DNA from: Prevotella sp. UBA2754
GTDB taxonomy: Bacteria; Bacteroidota; Bacteroidia; Bacteroidales; Bacteroidaceae
NCBI GenBank assembly: GCA_002353295.1
Contig: DEJG01000019.1
Span: 831-64,830, forward strand
Direction: 5' to 3'
Length of the DNA: 64,000 bases
The notes below the pieces were generated by a model that was not told the origin of the DNA, did not search any database, and saw only the letters and a list, made by a program, of their open reading frames with translations. Positions 17,577-26,817 of the stretch are shown here, in pieces; the stretch's first letter is position 1; each line of letters starts with the position of its first letter. The translations under genes and the position numbers were made by a program.

Positions 17577-19992
17577 TATTCCCCGTTTTCAGTCCGTCGC
17601 CGCTACACTGTAATTGGATATCACCAGCCTCCTTGCTGCTTTGGATAATCACTTGTGCATAACCGTTGAAGACTGAAACTGTGAATTGCCGGCAGTCTTT
17701 GTCTTTCGGATGGTCAGGCTCCGTGTAGGCTGGATCACCATTGCCCACTCCGATGATACGACCGTTTCCCGTCAGTCGGAACCTCACATTCTGGCAGGCG
17801 TCAGGCACCAAGCGTCCTTTCGCGTCTTGCAGTTCGATGCTCACTACAGCCACGTCTCTACCATCAGCCTTGATATGCTGGCGGTCAGCCTTCATCACAA
17901 TCTTGTCGGCTGGTTTTGTCGTTTCCAAGGTCTGGGTCAGTATGCGCTTTCCATTTTTATAGCCGTAGGCCACCACCTTACCGGGCTTGTAAGTAGCCTT
18001 CCATTTCAGGTGCCCGTTCTTTGGCATCTGCTGTCGTCCCAGTTTCTTGCCGTTCACGATGAGTTCCACCTCGTCGCAGTTGCTATATGCCCATACGTCA
18101 ATCTCTTCGCCCTCATGACCTGTCAGATTCCAATGGGGGAAGATGTGGAGCACGGGCTCGTCAGTCCACCACGACTTTAGATACCACGCCTCGTCTTTCC
18201 AGAAGCCGCAGTAGTCCAATATACCGAATTCTGAATCGTGAGCTGGATAGCTCAGCGGGTTAGGTTCTCCGCGATAGTCGAAACCCGTCCAATAGAACAG
18301 TCCTGCAGCCCAGTCGCGGTCGGCATAGAATTTCCAGCCGCGCTCGATGCGGTTCACCGTTCCGTCCTTGTCGGCTTTCAGGTTCATGCTTGCCATGTGA
18401 CCTTTATCGTCGGGGTTGTTGAAGTAGAATCCGCGTGTTCCGCAACCCGTTGTCTCTTCTGTTCCAACGATTTTCCATGAAGGATTATTCTTCTTGCGGT
18501 TATCTACGTCGTTCTGTAGGATATAGTTGAAGCCTACCACGTCGAGACCCTTGATCATTTCGCCACCACCCGCATTGGCAATCGTCGAGTGGCGCGTGGG
18601 GTCGAGTAGTTTGGTGTATTCCCGCATGGCAGCAGCGATGCGCGTACCTTGGACGGTATTCTCGATGCCCCATTCCTCGTTGCCGTCGCTCCACAGGATG
18701 ACGGAGGGGTGATCGCGGTCGCGTTTGATCATCCGTTCCAGTAGTCTGAGGTGCTCTTGGTTGATACCAGACAGTCGGTTCTCGTCAATCACCAGTATTC
18801 CCTCTCTGTCACAGATGTCGAGCAGGGCTGGTGTCATGGGGTTATGTGAAGCACGGTAGGCATTGCATCCGAAAGCCTTCAACTGGCGGATGCGCCATGC
18901 CTGTAGCGCATCGGGGATAGCGGCACCCACACCAGCATGGTCTTGGTGCATGTTCACACCCTTCAGTTTTATCTGTTTTCCATTCAACAGAAATCCTTTG
19001 TCGGCATCGAACGCCACTTCACGCAGTCCCGTTGATGTGTAATAGACGTCCGTTACCTGTTCGCCTACCTTCACCGTTGTCTCTACCTGATAGAGATAGG
19101 GGTTGTTGATGTCCCATAGGTGTGGGTTGTTGAGTGTCAGTTGCTGTTTGCAGGGCAGCGTCTGCTTACCCTTCAGTTCCACGGTAGCAGGTTCGGCCTT
19201 GCCCACCTCCTTGCCGTCGGCATCCAACAGCCGCTGTGCTATCTGGCATGTCTGGTTGTCAAGTGTTGTGTTGTGTACTTCTGTCTCGATATTGATGGTG
19301 GCTGAACTGTAAGGTGCCTTTAGGTCGGCATAGACAAATGTACCGAAGGGAGCCACGCTCACCTTGCCTGTCTTGACGAGCCAGGCGTCGCGATAGATAC
19401 CGCCACCCTCGTAGAACCATCCTTCTTCCAGTGAGGCATCGGCTCTGACGCATATCAGATTGTCGCCTCCGAAGTTCACGTATTCCGTCACGTCATACAC
19501 CTGTGTGGCATATCCGCTAGGCTCTGTACCTAACCAGAAACCATTGAACCACACATTGGCATTGCGGAAGATGCCGTCGAAGCGCAGACAGATTTGTTTG
19601 CCTTCGTCTTCCTTGCCTATCTGAACGGTCTTGCGATACCAGCCCACACTGGTTTCTGGGAATTTGTATCCCACCGTCTTGTAGCCGTGCGAATGGCTGG
19701 CATTAGGGGCATAGGGCAGGGTAGATACCCAGTCGTGAGGCACACGTACCTCCTGCCATTTCGAATCGTCAAACTTCGTGCTGTATGGTCCCTCGTTGTG
19801 AATGGAGTTGGCTTTGGTCAGGTAGTTAAAATACTCCGTACCGCAACCGAAGTCTTTCTGCGGGTCGGCAGCATTCCCAAAGGCAAACTTCCACCCCTCG
19901 TCCAACAGAACATTCTCTCTTGCGTTTTGTGCATTTACGGTCAGTACTGCCATCCAGACAGTCACCACCGTCAACCATCTTTTTATATTCAT
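17554..19992 (-). CDS. Glycoside hydrolase family 2 beta-galactosidase-like enzyme
   Basis: This 812-residue protein has a signal peptide ending VNAQ. The GH2 sugar-binding domain (GWYRKTVQI, FDGIFRNANVWFNG) and immunoglobulin-like domain precede the TIM barrel. The acid/base region is WSDGNEEWG, and the nucleophile region is probably VGTEETTG (inference). A DUF4982-like domain (VDVWAYSNCDEVELIVNGKKLGR) and a C-terminal Ig-like domain (RLVPDACQNVRFRLTGNGRI) complete the usual Bacteroidota exo-galactosidase layout. The export signal suggests periplasmic action on plant galactans or hemicellulose side chains. The last residues derive from a 7-nt repeat. It lies downstream of a frameshifted small ORF. 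Confidence 0.92.
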   Translation of the reverse strand: MNIKRWLTVVTVWMAVLTVNAQNARENVLLDEGWKFAFGNAADPQKDFGCGTEYFNYLTKANSIHNEGPYSTKFDDSKWQEVRVPHDWVSTLPYAPNASHSHGYKTVGYKFPETSVGWYRKTVQIGKEDEGKQICLRFDGIFRNANVWFNGFWLGTEPSGYATQVYDVTEYVNFGGDNLICVRADASLEEGWFYEGGGIYRDAWLVKTGKVSVAPFGTFVYADLKAPYSSATINIETEVHNTTLDNQTCQIAQRLLDADGKEVGKAEPATVELKGKQTLPCKQQLTLNNPHLWDINNPYLYQVETTVKVGEQVTDVYYTSTGLREVAFDADKGFLLNGKQIKLKGVNMHQDHAGVGAAIPDALQAWRIRQLKAFGCNAYRASHNPMTPALLDICDREGILVIDENRLSGINQEHLRLLERMIKRDRDHPSVILWSDGNEEWGIENTVQGTRIAAAMREYTKLLDPTRHSTIANAGGGEMIKGLDVVGFNYILQNDVDNRKKNNPSWKIVGTEETTGCGTRGFYFNNPDDKGHMASMNLKADKDGTVNRIERGWKFYADRDWAAGLFYWTGFDYRGEPNPLSYPAHDSEFGILDYCGFWKDEAWYLKSWWTDEPVLHIFPHWNLTGHEGEEIDVWAYSNCDEVELIVNGKKLGRQQMPKNGHLKWKATYKPGKVVAYGYKNGKRILTQTLETTKPADKIVMKADRQHIKADGRDVAVVSIELQDAKGRLVPDACQNVRFRLTGNGRIIGVGNGDPAYTEPDHPKDKDCRQFTVSVFNGYAQVIIQSSKEAGDIQLQCSGDGLKTGNIEVKSEK

Positions 19993-20010
19993 AATTATTT
20001 ATCTGATTAA

Positions 20011-20161
20011 TTAATTCCCCATGAACACCATACCTCCGCTAATGAAGAGCCCCTTCGACGGTTTTTTCTGCCTCTATTTTCGTACCAGCCTGTGCCCATG
20101 CAGGAATGGTTGTCATAGCCAGCAGGCATCCTGTGAATAAAAGTTTCTTCATTTTTGTCAT
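20011..20161 (-). pseudogene. Tiny exported protein, apparently frameshifted at an A6 run
   Basis: From ATG at 20161 (or 20152) the reverse strand encodes MKKLLFTGCLLAMTTIPAWA, a clear signal peptide. It continues QAGTKIEAEKTVEGALH and stops at 20039. Losing one A from the run of six at 20062-20067 would give EAEKPSKGLFISGGMVFMGN and stop at 20011. That reading looks more protein-like, and the ORF would be about 46-49 residues. A consensus promoter box lies upstream (20192-20199), and GH2 follows. It may be a real small protein with a programmed or phase-variable slip, a remnant, or a sequencing error. The family is not recognised. Confidence 0.5.
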
Positions 20162-20191
20162 GTCTATAATTTTAGGTTTTGAAATTTCATG

Positions 20192-20252
20192 CAAAGATAA
20201 TGAAAAAAGCTGAAAGAGCAAATGTGATTGACAAATATTTTGAGTATCTTTG
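20192..20252. promoter_or_regulatory. Divergent promoters for small ORF/GH2 and GH115
   Basis: TATCTTTG occurs on the reverse strand at 20192-20199 and on the forward strand at 20245-20252. The forward box overlaps an alternative GH115 start at 20250, which is rejected. Confidence 0.7.
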
Positions 20253-20276
20253 CAAAGAGAAGACCTAAAACAGCAT

Positions 20277-23114
20277 ATGAGTATGAAAAAATTTACGGTA
20301 TTACTTTCTTGTTTCTTAATGAGTCTGTCGGTGCTGGCCGACCGTCTGAATGGCTTCCCCCAGATTGTGGAAACAGCCCAAGACTATTTCCCCTTGGCTA
20401 CAGCCACCGCTGCAGCTAATATCTGTGTGGATGCTACTGACTACCGCGTGGTGGATATCGTCGCACAGATGTTGGTGGACGATGTCGGGCGAGTGACAGG
20501 TAAGACTGCAAAGGTGGTGAAGGCTAAGAACTTGAAGGGTATATCCCGACCAACCGTGGTGGCTGGCACGTTGGGACATAGCAAACTGATTGACCAGTTG
20601 GTGAGTCAAGGCATCGTAAAAGTCGATGGACTTCGGGGCAAATGGGAGTCGTATGTGATAGCTACGGCAGAGCATCCGAAGACGCACATACCATTGTTGT
20701 TAGTGGTAGGCAGTGACCGTCGAGGAACGGCGTTCGGACTGACTTCACTATCTGAGGCCATCGGTGTGTCACCTTGGTATTGGTGGGGTGATGTGACTCC
20801 ACAGAAGAAAATAGCCCTTTATGTAGAGCCTGGCATGTTCTGCCAAAAGGAGCCTGACGTGCAGTATCGAGGCATTTTTATCAATGACGAACGCTTCGGC
20901 GGATGGGCACGATGGGCAGAGAAACGACATGGTGTGGTAGGGCCGGAGACCTACAAAAAGGTGTTTGAACTCCTGTTACGTCTGAAGGCCAATTATCTAT
21001 GGCCTGCCATGCATCCGGGTACGCAGGCTTTCAATGCCGATCTGGAGAATGCCCGACTCGCTGATGAATATGCCATCGTGATGGGTTCGTCGCACTGTGA
21101 ACAGATGTTGCGTAACAATGAAGGAGAGTGGAAAGCCATCGAACAGAAACATCCCGGCACCTTTGGTGATTTCAACTATATGACCAACCGCAAGACGATG
21201 CAGAAATACTGGGAAGACCGTGTAAAGACCAACGGACAATACGAGAATACTTATACGCTCGGTCTGCGAGGCATTCACGACTATCCCATGGAAGGTGCCA
21301 ATACAACGCAGGAGCGTGTGGCACTGATGCAACAGGCCATCAATGACCAGCGTGATATGTTGCGACGTAATATCCGGAAACCTATTGAGGAGATTCCGCA
21401 AGTACTATGCACTTACGAAGAGGTGTTGGATGCCTATCATAACGGACTGCAAGTGCCTGAGGATGTTACGCTGCTGTGGAGTGACGACAAACATGGTTAT
21501 TGCCGTAACCTGTGCAATCCCGAGGAGATGAAACGCAAGGGGGGAGCAGGTGTCTATTACCATCTGTCGTATCACGGTGATCCAGCCAGTTGGATATGGC
21601 TGAGTCCTTTGTCTCCTGCATTCCTCTCCGCAGAGCTGACGAAGGCATATACCTATGGGGCTCGTAAGATATGGGTGTTCAATGTGGGGGATATCAAACC
21701 GGCTGAGAAGGAAATATCGTTCGTCATGGACTTGGCTTGGGATATGGACCGATGGAAACCTACGCGTGCTCATGACTATATCCGCTATTGGGCGACCAAG
21801 ACTTTCGGCAAAGATGTGGCATCGCAGATAGCCGACATCCAGCAGGGCTACTATCAGTTGCAGGCAGGTGGCAAGGATGCCCATGTGTGGTTCGTCAACT
21901 ATACCGAGCCTCAGATAGCTCAGCGCATCCAGCAGTGGCGTACATTGGCAGACAGGGCACAGGTGCTGGAGAAGCAGATTCCGCAGTCGTTGAAGGATGC
22001 TTATTTCGAACTGGTGAGCTATCCCGTCCGTGGTGCCGCCATGCTGAACGAATACCAGTTGTTGGCACGCCGTAGTATGGTGGAGGCAACGCGTCTTGAC
22101 GAGACTGCTGCTTTAGCGGATGGTCAACGTGTGCAGCAGATGTTCCGTGAACTGAACGCATGGACGCACCGTTATAATGAGGAAATACAGGGCGGTAAAT
22201 GGAGTGAATACTTCAATTGGCAACCCTACCATTGGTTCCGTTCTGAGAAGATTGATCCGCCCTACTGTACTCCCGAGGTGCTTGCCCGCATCAAACAGGC
22301 TCCCCAATCTGGTTTCCTGGCAGTCAGCAAAGCATTGGCCGAGGGCGTGGAAATTACTGCCGACCGCGATGCTGATATTCCCCTGTGGATAGAAGCCTTA
22401 ACGCCCATCCAAAACTTCTCGAAGGAATCCAAGGACAATGAGTTCTGTCAGATAACTCTTACTTCGGACCTCAGACCTCAGACCTCTTTCACTGCTTCCG
22501 CAACTCCTATTAATAATGTCTGGCATGCGCCCTATGTCGGTCCGATGTGGAGCAAGGTGGGAACGTTGCATCTGAAGAAGGGCAAGAATGTGCTTCGTAT
22601 TTCAGATATGAAGTCGGATGCCCGTATAGACCGTCTCTTTATCGGAGAGTGGCCTCCTTTCAATGCCGAGCCACGTTTGCGAATACCGGCTGATGCCTAC
22701 GACGATCGCAGGGATAGTCAGGAAGGTAAGGTGATGCGTATCGCAGGGTTAGGTTATACCAATGGCGTCATGGTTCAACCTTTCCATACCCCATCTTACG
22801 CAGTCAAGGCCGCCCCATACGTGGAGTATGATGTCGACTTGCAGGAGGATGACCGTCAAATAGAGATACGCACCCTGCCCACGCTTCATGTCTATGAGGG
22901 GCGTGGCGTGCGCTATGCCGTTCAGTTAGGCGATGCTGAGCCCCAGCTGTTTGACATTCATGCCCAAGACTTCACCGCTGAGTGGCGTTGGAACGTGCTC
23001 CGGGGCTATGCCTCACGCAGCATCCCTATACCTGCTGGACTAAAAGGCAGTCAGTGCCTCCGTATCTACCTGCTTGACCCAGGCATCGTCTTACAGGAAG
23101 TGCTGGTCCAGTAA
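20277..23114 (+). CDS. Glycoside hydrolase family 115 (xylan alpha-glucuronidase type)
   Basis: This 945-residue exported protein starts MSMKKFTVLL (ATG 20277; 20283 is an alternative) with a signal peptide ending VLA. GH115 features are RGIFINDERFGGWARWAEKRHG-like sequence early, long family-typical blocks (LWPAMHPGTQAFN, LGLRGIHDYPMEG, IWVFNVGDIKPAE) and a C-terminal beta-rich domain. GH115 enzymes remove (methyl)glucuronic acid from xylan. Residues around SDLRPQTS are encoded by a 7-nt repeat at 22462-22489, in a linker before the C-terminal domain. It is divergent from the GH2 unit and may share its regulation. Confidence 0.93.
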   Translation: MSMKKFTVLLSCFLMSLSVLADRLNGFPQIVETAQDYFPLATATAAANICVDATDYRVVDIVAQMLVDDVGRVTGKTAKVVKAKNLKGISRPTVVAGTLGHSKLIDQLVSQGIVKVDGLRGKWESYVIATAEHPKTHIPLLLVVGSDRRGTAFGLTSLSEAIGVSPWYWWGDVTPQKKIALYVEPGMFCQKEPDVQYRGIFINDERFGGWARWAEKRHGVVGPETYKKVFELLLRLKANYLWPAMHPGTQAFNADLENARLADEYAIVMGSSHCEQMLRNNEGEWKAIEQKHPGTFGDFNYMTNRKTMQKYWEDRVKTNGQYENTYTLGLRGIHDYPMEGANTTQERVALMQQAINDQRDMLRRNIRKPIEEIPQVLCTYEEVLDAYHNGLQVPEDVTLLWSDDKHGYCRNLCNPEEMKRKGGAGVYYHLSYHGDPASWIWLSPLSPAFLSAELTKAYTYGARKIWVFNVGDIKPAEKEISFVMDLAWDMDRWKPTRAHDYIRYWATKTFGKDVASQIADIQQGYYQLQAGGKDAHVWFVNYTEPQIAQRIQQWRTLADRAQVLEKQIPQSLKDAYFELVSYPVRGAAMLNEYQLLARRSMVEATRLDETAALADGQRVQQMFRELNAWTHRYNEEIQGGKWSEYFNWQPYHWFRSEKIDPPYCTPEVLARIKQAPQSGFLAVSKALAEGVEITADRDADIPLWIEALTPIQNFSKESKDNEFCQITLTSDLRPQTSFTASATPINNVWHAPYVGPMWSKVGTLHLKKGKNVLRISDMKSDARIDRLFIGEWPPFNAEPRLRIPADAYDDRRDSQEGKVMRIAGLGYTNGVMVQPFHTPSYAVKAAPYVEYDVDLQEDDRQIEIRTLPTLHVYEGRGVRYAVQLGDAEPQLFDIHAQDFTAEWRWNVLRGYASRSIPIPAGLKGSQCLRIYLLDPGIVLQEVLVQ
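22462..22489. repeat. 7-nt repeat inside the GH115 gene
   Basis: Units cttcgga, cctcaga, cctcaga, cctcttt follow one another without gaps. They encode SDLRPQTS in a linker of the enzyme. Confidence 0.7.
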
Positions 23115-23152
23115 TTTTTCTGTAAAAACTTGGAAAAATGAAAAATATGCTT

Positions 23153-23160
23153 TATCTTTG
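23153..23160 (+). promoter_or_regulatory. -7 promoter box of the MerR gene
   Basis: TATCTTTG has a TTGG -33 element at about 23130. The ATG follows 18 nt later. Confidence 0.7.
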
Positions 23161-23178
23161 CAAAAAATCTAGACGTTT

Positions 23179-23529
23179 ATGGCATTGAATCTGAATAAGA
23201 ACTTGAAACTCTACTACTCCATCAAGGAGGTGGCGGAGATGTTTGATGTGAACGAGAGTACACTGCGTTATTGGGAGACGGAGTTTCCCTATCTGAAGCC
23301 AAAGACCAGTGGGCCTGCCAAGATACGTCAGTATCAGCAGAAGGATATTGACCAGATTAAACTGATTCATAATCTGGTGAAGGTTCGTGGTTTTAAACTT
23401 GCTGCCGCCAAGCGTATCATCAATGCCAATCGTGATGGTGCCGATAAACGTGCACTGGTGCTCACGAAACTGATAGACGTTCGTGAGCAGTTGCAGGCTT
23501 TGAAGAAACAGATGGATTATCTTCAATAA
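23179..23529 (+). CDS. MerR family transcriptional regulator
   Basis: This 116-residue DNA-binding protein has the MerR winged-helix signature YYSIKEVAEMFDVNESTLRYWE followed by RQYQQKDIDQI and a C-terminal coiled coil (ALVLTKLIDVREQLQALKKQM) for dimerisation. No effector domain or conserved metal-binding cysteines are present. It is monocistronic, with its own promoter, and ends at a palindrome shared with the convergent pectinesterase. The target genes are unknown. Confidence 0.9.
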   Translation: MALNLNKNLKLYYSIKEVAEMFDVNESTLRYWETEFPYLKPKTSGPAKIRQYQQKDIDQIKLIHNLVKVRGFKLAAAKRIINANRDGADKRALVLTKLIDVREQLQALKKQMDYLQ

Positions 23530-23566
23530 AACCCTACCCCTTCCCTATCAAGGGGAGGGGTGGTTT
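23529..23566. terminator. C/G-rich palindrome filling the merR-pectinesterase gap
   Basis: AAACC..ACCCC..CCC pairs imperfectly with GGGG.GGGGTGGTTT. It occupies exactly the space between the two convergent stop codons and probably terminates both. Its composition resembles the element inside the helicase gene, so it may be a member of a dispersed palindrome family. Confidence 0.65.
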
Positions 23567-24521
23567 ATTTGTTGGGATTCCACGTATCGTTAACGCTAAA
23601 CACTTCGTTGAGCGTTATTTTTTCGGCTTCTTTTTTGGTCAGCTGACGGCTCCAGCCAACACGCTGACTGGTGTTGGCTCCCTCACCTCGGTTGTTGTAT
23701 TCAAGATAGCGGGCAGTCTTCTCACGCTCTTTCTGCCAGTGGTGCCATCCCTCAGGACGAATCTGGCGAGGCAGATCACAATTCATGAAGAGCGTATAGC
23801 CGTAATCGCGCCAAGGACGTCCAAGATAGACCTTCGATACGTTTTCTGCAGCTGTGATGCGACAATTGTTGAATACATAACCATAAGGGATATCCTGTGG
23901 CGTGGAAGCTGCAGTGATGTAGGAATTAGCCTTACAGAAGATATCGCAGTGCTCAAACCATGCAGTAGCTGGACCGAAGATGAAGTCAGTGGTACCCTCG
24001 ATATAGCAATCCTTGAAATACTGACGTGAACGTGCATTACCCGTATAAATGGTGTCCTGATGACCAAGGAACCGGCAGTTGAGGAAGGTCAGCATGTCGC
24101 CTTCGGTATGCAGGGCTACAGCCTGTCCGAGACGGGCAGCATTGTTTTCGATGGTGATATTTTTCAGGGTAATACGCGACCCCTGTATCTTTAGGGTATA
24201 GGTACGGAAGGTGCCCATCTTGTTGATATTGGCATGATCGTCCCACGTGATGATGGTCTGGTCGCGATCTTCACCGCAGATCTCAATATTGGTAAGCCAC
24301 TGCGGTATGATGAGCTTTTCCTTGTAGGTGCCTTTCTTGACAAAAATAACCTTATGATATTCCATAAAGGCTCGGCATACCTCAATGGCATCGTCAATGT
24401 TGCGAAATTCTCCTGTTCCGTCGCGAGCTACAACGAGTGTGTCAGGATTATCATACTTACTGGCTGCCTGTATGTTGACAGCAGCGAACAGGGTGAAGAT
24501 TAGTACTAGTAGTTGTTTCAT
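23565..24521 (-). CDS. Exported pectinesterase (CE8)
   Basis: This 318-residue enzyme demethylates pectin. It starts MKQLLVLIFTLFAAVNIQA (signal peptide; a longer start at 24560 would overlap the rel gene and is rejected). CE8 motifs are all present: GQAVALHTEGD, FLGHQDTIYTG, DFIFGPATAWFE with the catalytic aspartates, and VYLGRPWRDYG. It starts only 4 nt after the rel stop codon, so it appears to be the last gene of the parA-rel operon, an unexpected place for a polysaccharide enzyme. Confidence 0.94.
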   Translation of the reverse strand: MKQLLVLIFTLFAAVNIQAASKYDNPDTLVVARDGTGEFRNIDDAIEVCRAFMEYHKVIFVKKGTYKEKLIIPQWLTNIEICGEDRDQTIITWDDHANINKMGTFRTYTLKIQGSRITLKNITIENNAARLGQAVALHTEGDMLTFLNCRFLGHQDTIYTGNARSRQYFKDCYIEGTTDFIFGPATAWFEHCDIFCKANSYITAASTPQDIPYGYVFNNCRITAAENVSKVYLGRPWRDYGYTLFMNCDLPRQIRPEGWHHWQKEREKTARYLEYNNRGEGANTSQRVGWSRQLTKKEAEKITLNEVFSVNDTWNPNK

Positions 24522-24525
24522 ATTG

Positions 24526-26796
24526 TTACATTGTTTGTGTGACTTCTTGGAGTCCGTCAATCTTTTTGAGTTGGTCGATAATGATTTTCACATCCTCTCG
24601 ATCGTGAACACGTATCTCGATATCGCCTTCGAACACACCTTCTTCGCTGGTGATGGAGAACTTATGGATGTTGACGTTCATCTGAGAAGAGATGACACTT
24701 GAAATATCCATCACCATCCCCATGCGGTCAATGCCTTCGATATGGATGGTAGCATCGAAGAGCAGACGCTTGTGCATATCCCATTTTGCATCCAGAATGC
24801 GGTTGCCATAGCTGGTCTTGAGCTTGTTGGCTACAGGACAGTCGCGCTTGTGAATCTCGATGCGGTGTTTATTGTCGATGAATCCCAGAATGTCGTCGCC
24901 AGGGATGGGGTGACAACAATGACGAAACTTGTACTGGCTGATATTGTCATCGTTGATGAAGATGGGCTTCTTGCGATTAAACTTTTCGGGGACCACGAAG
25001 AATTCCTGGCCGTCGGCATCCTCCTTTTTCTGTTTGCTCTTACCAAGGAATGGTACAAGGCGGCGCCAACCTTTCTTGCCTTCGGTAGAATTCTTGCCAT
25101 GCAGTTCGTCGATGTCTTTCTCACCAAGCAGAATCGTCTTTTCGCCTAAAGCTTGGAAGAAATCTTCTCTGCTTTGTGACTCATGGAAGGTAGCCAACTG
25201 GTCGGCAACAGTTGCTGTGTTCTCAATGTCGTTCTGTTTGAGGAAGTTGTCAAGGATGTCCTCTCCCAATTTCTGTATTTCGCGGCCATTACGACGCAGG
25301 ATGGCCTGAATCTTCGCTTTGGCCTTGGCTGTGGACACGAAATTAATCCATGATGCTTGTACATGCTGCGACTTAGAAGTGAGAATCTCCACCTGGTCAC
25401 CGCTTTGCAGTTTATGACTGAGTGGTACGAGCTTATGGTTCACCTTGGCACCAATACAATGGGAACCCAGGAAGGTGTGAATGGTGAAGGCGAAGTCGAG
25501 TGCCGTACATCCTGTAGGCATTGTTTTGATCTCGCCTTTTGGCGTAAACACAAAAATTTCGGAAGCAAAGAGATTCAGTTTGATGGCGTCCAGAAAATCC
25601 ATCGCATCGGGCTGTGGGTCGTCGAGAATCTCCTTGATGGTGCGTAACCACTCATTGAGCTCGGTTTCGTCCTCGGTAAACTCCTTCTCCATGCCGTCCT
25701 TGTATTTCCAATGCGCAGCAAAACCTTGTTCGGCTATCTCGTCCATGCGGTCGGAACGAATCTGTACCTCAATCCATCGTCCTTGCTTCGACATCAGGGT
25801 GACGTGAAGAGCTTGGTAGCCATTGGCTTTCGGATGACTCAGCCAGTCGCGCAGACGGTCGGGATGACTCTTATATATTTTCGATATAGCCACATAGATA
25901 TTGAAGCACTCATTGATTTCCTCTTCTCGCTTATCAGGAGTAAAAATGATGCGCACAGCCAGTATGTCGTAAACCTCATCGAAGGTCACATGCTTGTTCT
26001 GCATCTTGTTCCAGATGGAGTAGGGTGTCTTGACGCGCTCCTTGATTTGATACTTCACTCCCATTTGTTTCAGAGCTTCCTCAATAGGAGCCGTGAACTG
26101 ATCGAAGAGTTCGTGGCGCGATGCCTCTGTAGAAGCCAGTTTTGCCTTAATGCTGTTATATTCGTCAGGATGTTCATAGCGGAAACTCAGATTTTCCAGT
26201 TCCGACTTAATCTTGTTGAGACCCAGACGATTAGCGAGAGGAGCGTAAATATAAAGCGTCTCGCCTGCAATCTTGTATTGTTTGTTGGCTGGTTGCGACT
26301 CTAAGGTGCGCATATTATGCAGACGGTCGCATATCTTGATGAGAATGACACGGATGTCGTCACTCATCGTGAGTAGCAGCTTCTTGAAGTTCTCGGCTTG
26401 AGCAGAAGCCTGTTCGCCGAAGATACCACCGCTAATCTTTGTAAGTCCATCAACAATTTGGGCAATTTTGGGGCCAAAGATGTTTTCTATGTCCTCGGTA
26501 GTATAGTCCGTATCCTCTACCACATCATGGAGTAGTGCTGCACAGATACTGGTGGACCCCAGTCCTACCTCTTCACAGGCTATCTGGGCAACAGCAATGG
26601 GGTGCAGGATATATGGCTCGCCAGACAGTCGGCGAACACCCTTGTGAGCTTGACGGGCAAAATTGAATGCCTTGGTGATGATATCAACCTTTTTGCGGTG
26701 ACGTGAAGCCAGATATGTGTCAAGCAGATGTTGGAACGCATCGTCAACCATCTGTTCATCATTATCTTCGCGCAATTTCTCTTTTTCTTCTTCCAT
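24526..26796 (-). CDS. Bifunctional (p)ppGpp synthetase/hydrolase (Rel/SpoT family)
   Basis: This 756-residue stringent-response enzyme has an intact hydrolase (H51, H65, H90-D91, E94-D95 of LLHDVVEDTD). The synthetase is also intact (YSIWNKM, DILAVRI, GYQALH). A TGS domain (IFVFTPKGEIKTMPTGCTALDFAF), a conserved C-terminal Cys/His region (YKFRHCCHPIPGDDILG) and an ACT domain follow. Both activities are expected. It is downstream of mltD (21-nt gap) in the partition operon. Bacteroidota often carry two such enzymes, so whether this is Rel or SpoT cannot be decided from the window. Confidence 0.95.
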   Translation of the reverse strand: MEEEKEKLREDNDEQMVDDAFQHLLDTYLASRHRKKVDIITKAFNFARQAHKGVRRLSGEPYILHPIAVAQIACEEVGLGSTSICAALLHDVVEDTDYTTEDIENIFGPKIAQIVDGLTKISGGIFGEQASAQAENFKKLLLTMSDDIRVILIKICDRLHNMRTLESQPANKQYKIAGETLYIYAPLANRLGLNKIKSELENLSFRYEHPDEYNSIKAKLASTEASRHELFDQFTAPIEEALKQMGVKYQIKERVKTPYSIWNKMQNKHVTFDEVYDILAVRIIFTPDKREEEINECFNIYVAISKIYKSHPDRLRDWLSHPKANGYQALHVTLMSKQGRWIEVQIRSDRMDEIAEQGFAAHWKYKDGMEKEFTEDETELNEWLRTIKEILDDPQPDAMDFLDAIKLNLFASEIFVFTPKGEIKTMPTGCTALDFAFTIHTFLGSHCIGAKVNHKLVPLSHKLQSGDQVEILTSKSQHVQASWINFVSTAKAKAKIQAILRRNGREIQKLGEDILDNFLKQNDIENTATVADQLATFHESQSREDFFQALGEKTILLGEKDIDELHGKNSTEGKKGWRRLVPFLGKSKQKKEDADGQEFFVVPEKFNRKKPIFINDDNISQYKFRHCCHPIPGDDILGFIDNKHRIEIHKRDCPVANKLKTSYGNRILDAKWDMHKRLLFDATIHIEGIDRMGMVMDISSVISSQMNVNIHKFSITSEEGVFEGDIEIRVHDREDVKIIIDQLKKIDGLQEVTQTM

Positions 26797-26817
26797 AGTC
26801 CCTACACCTTAATTATA

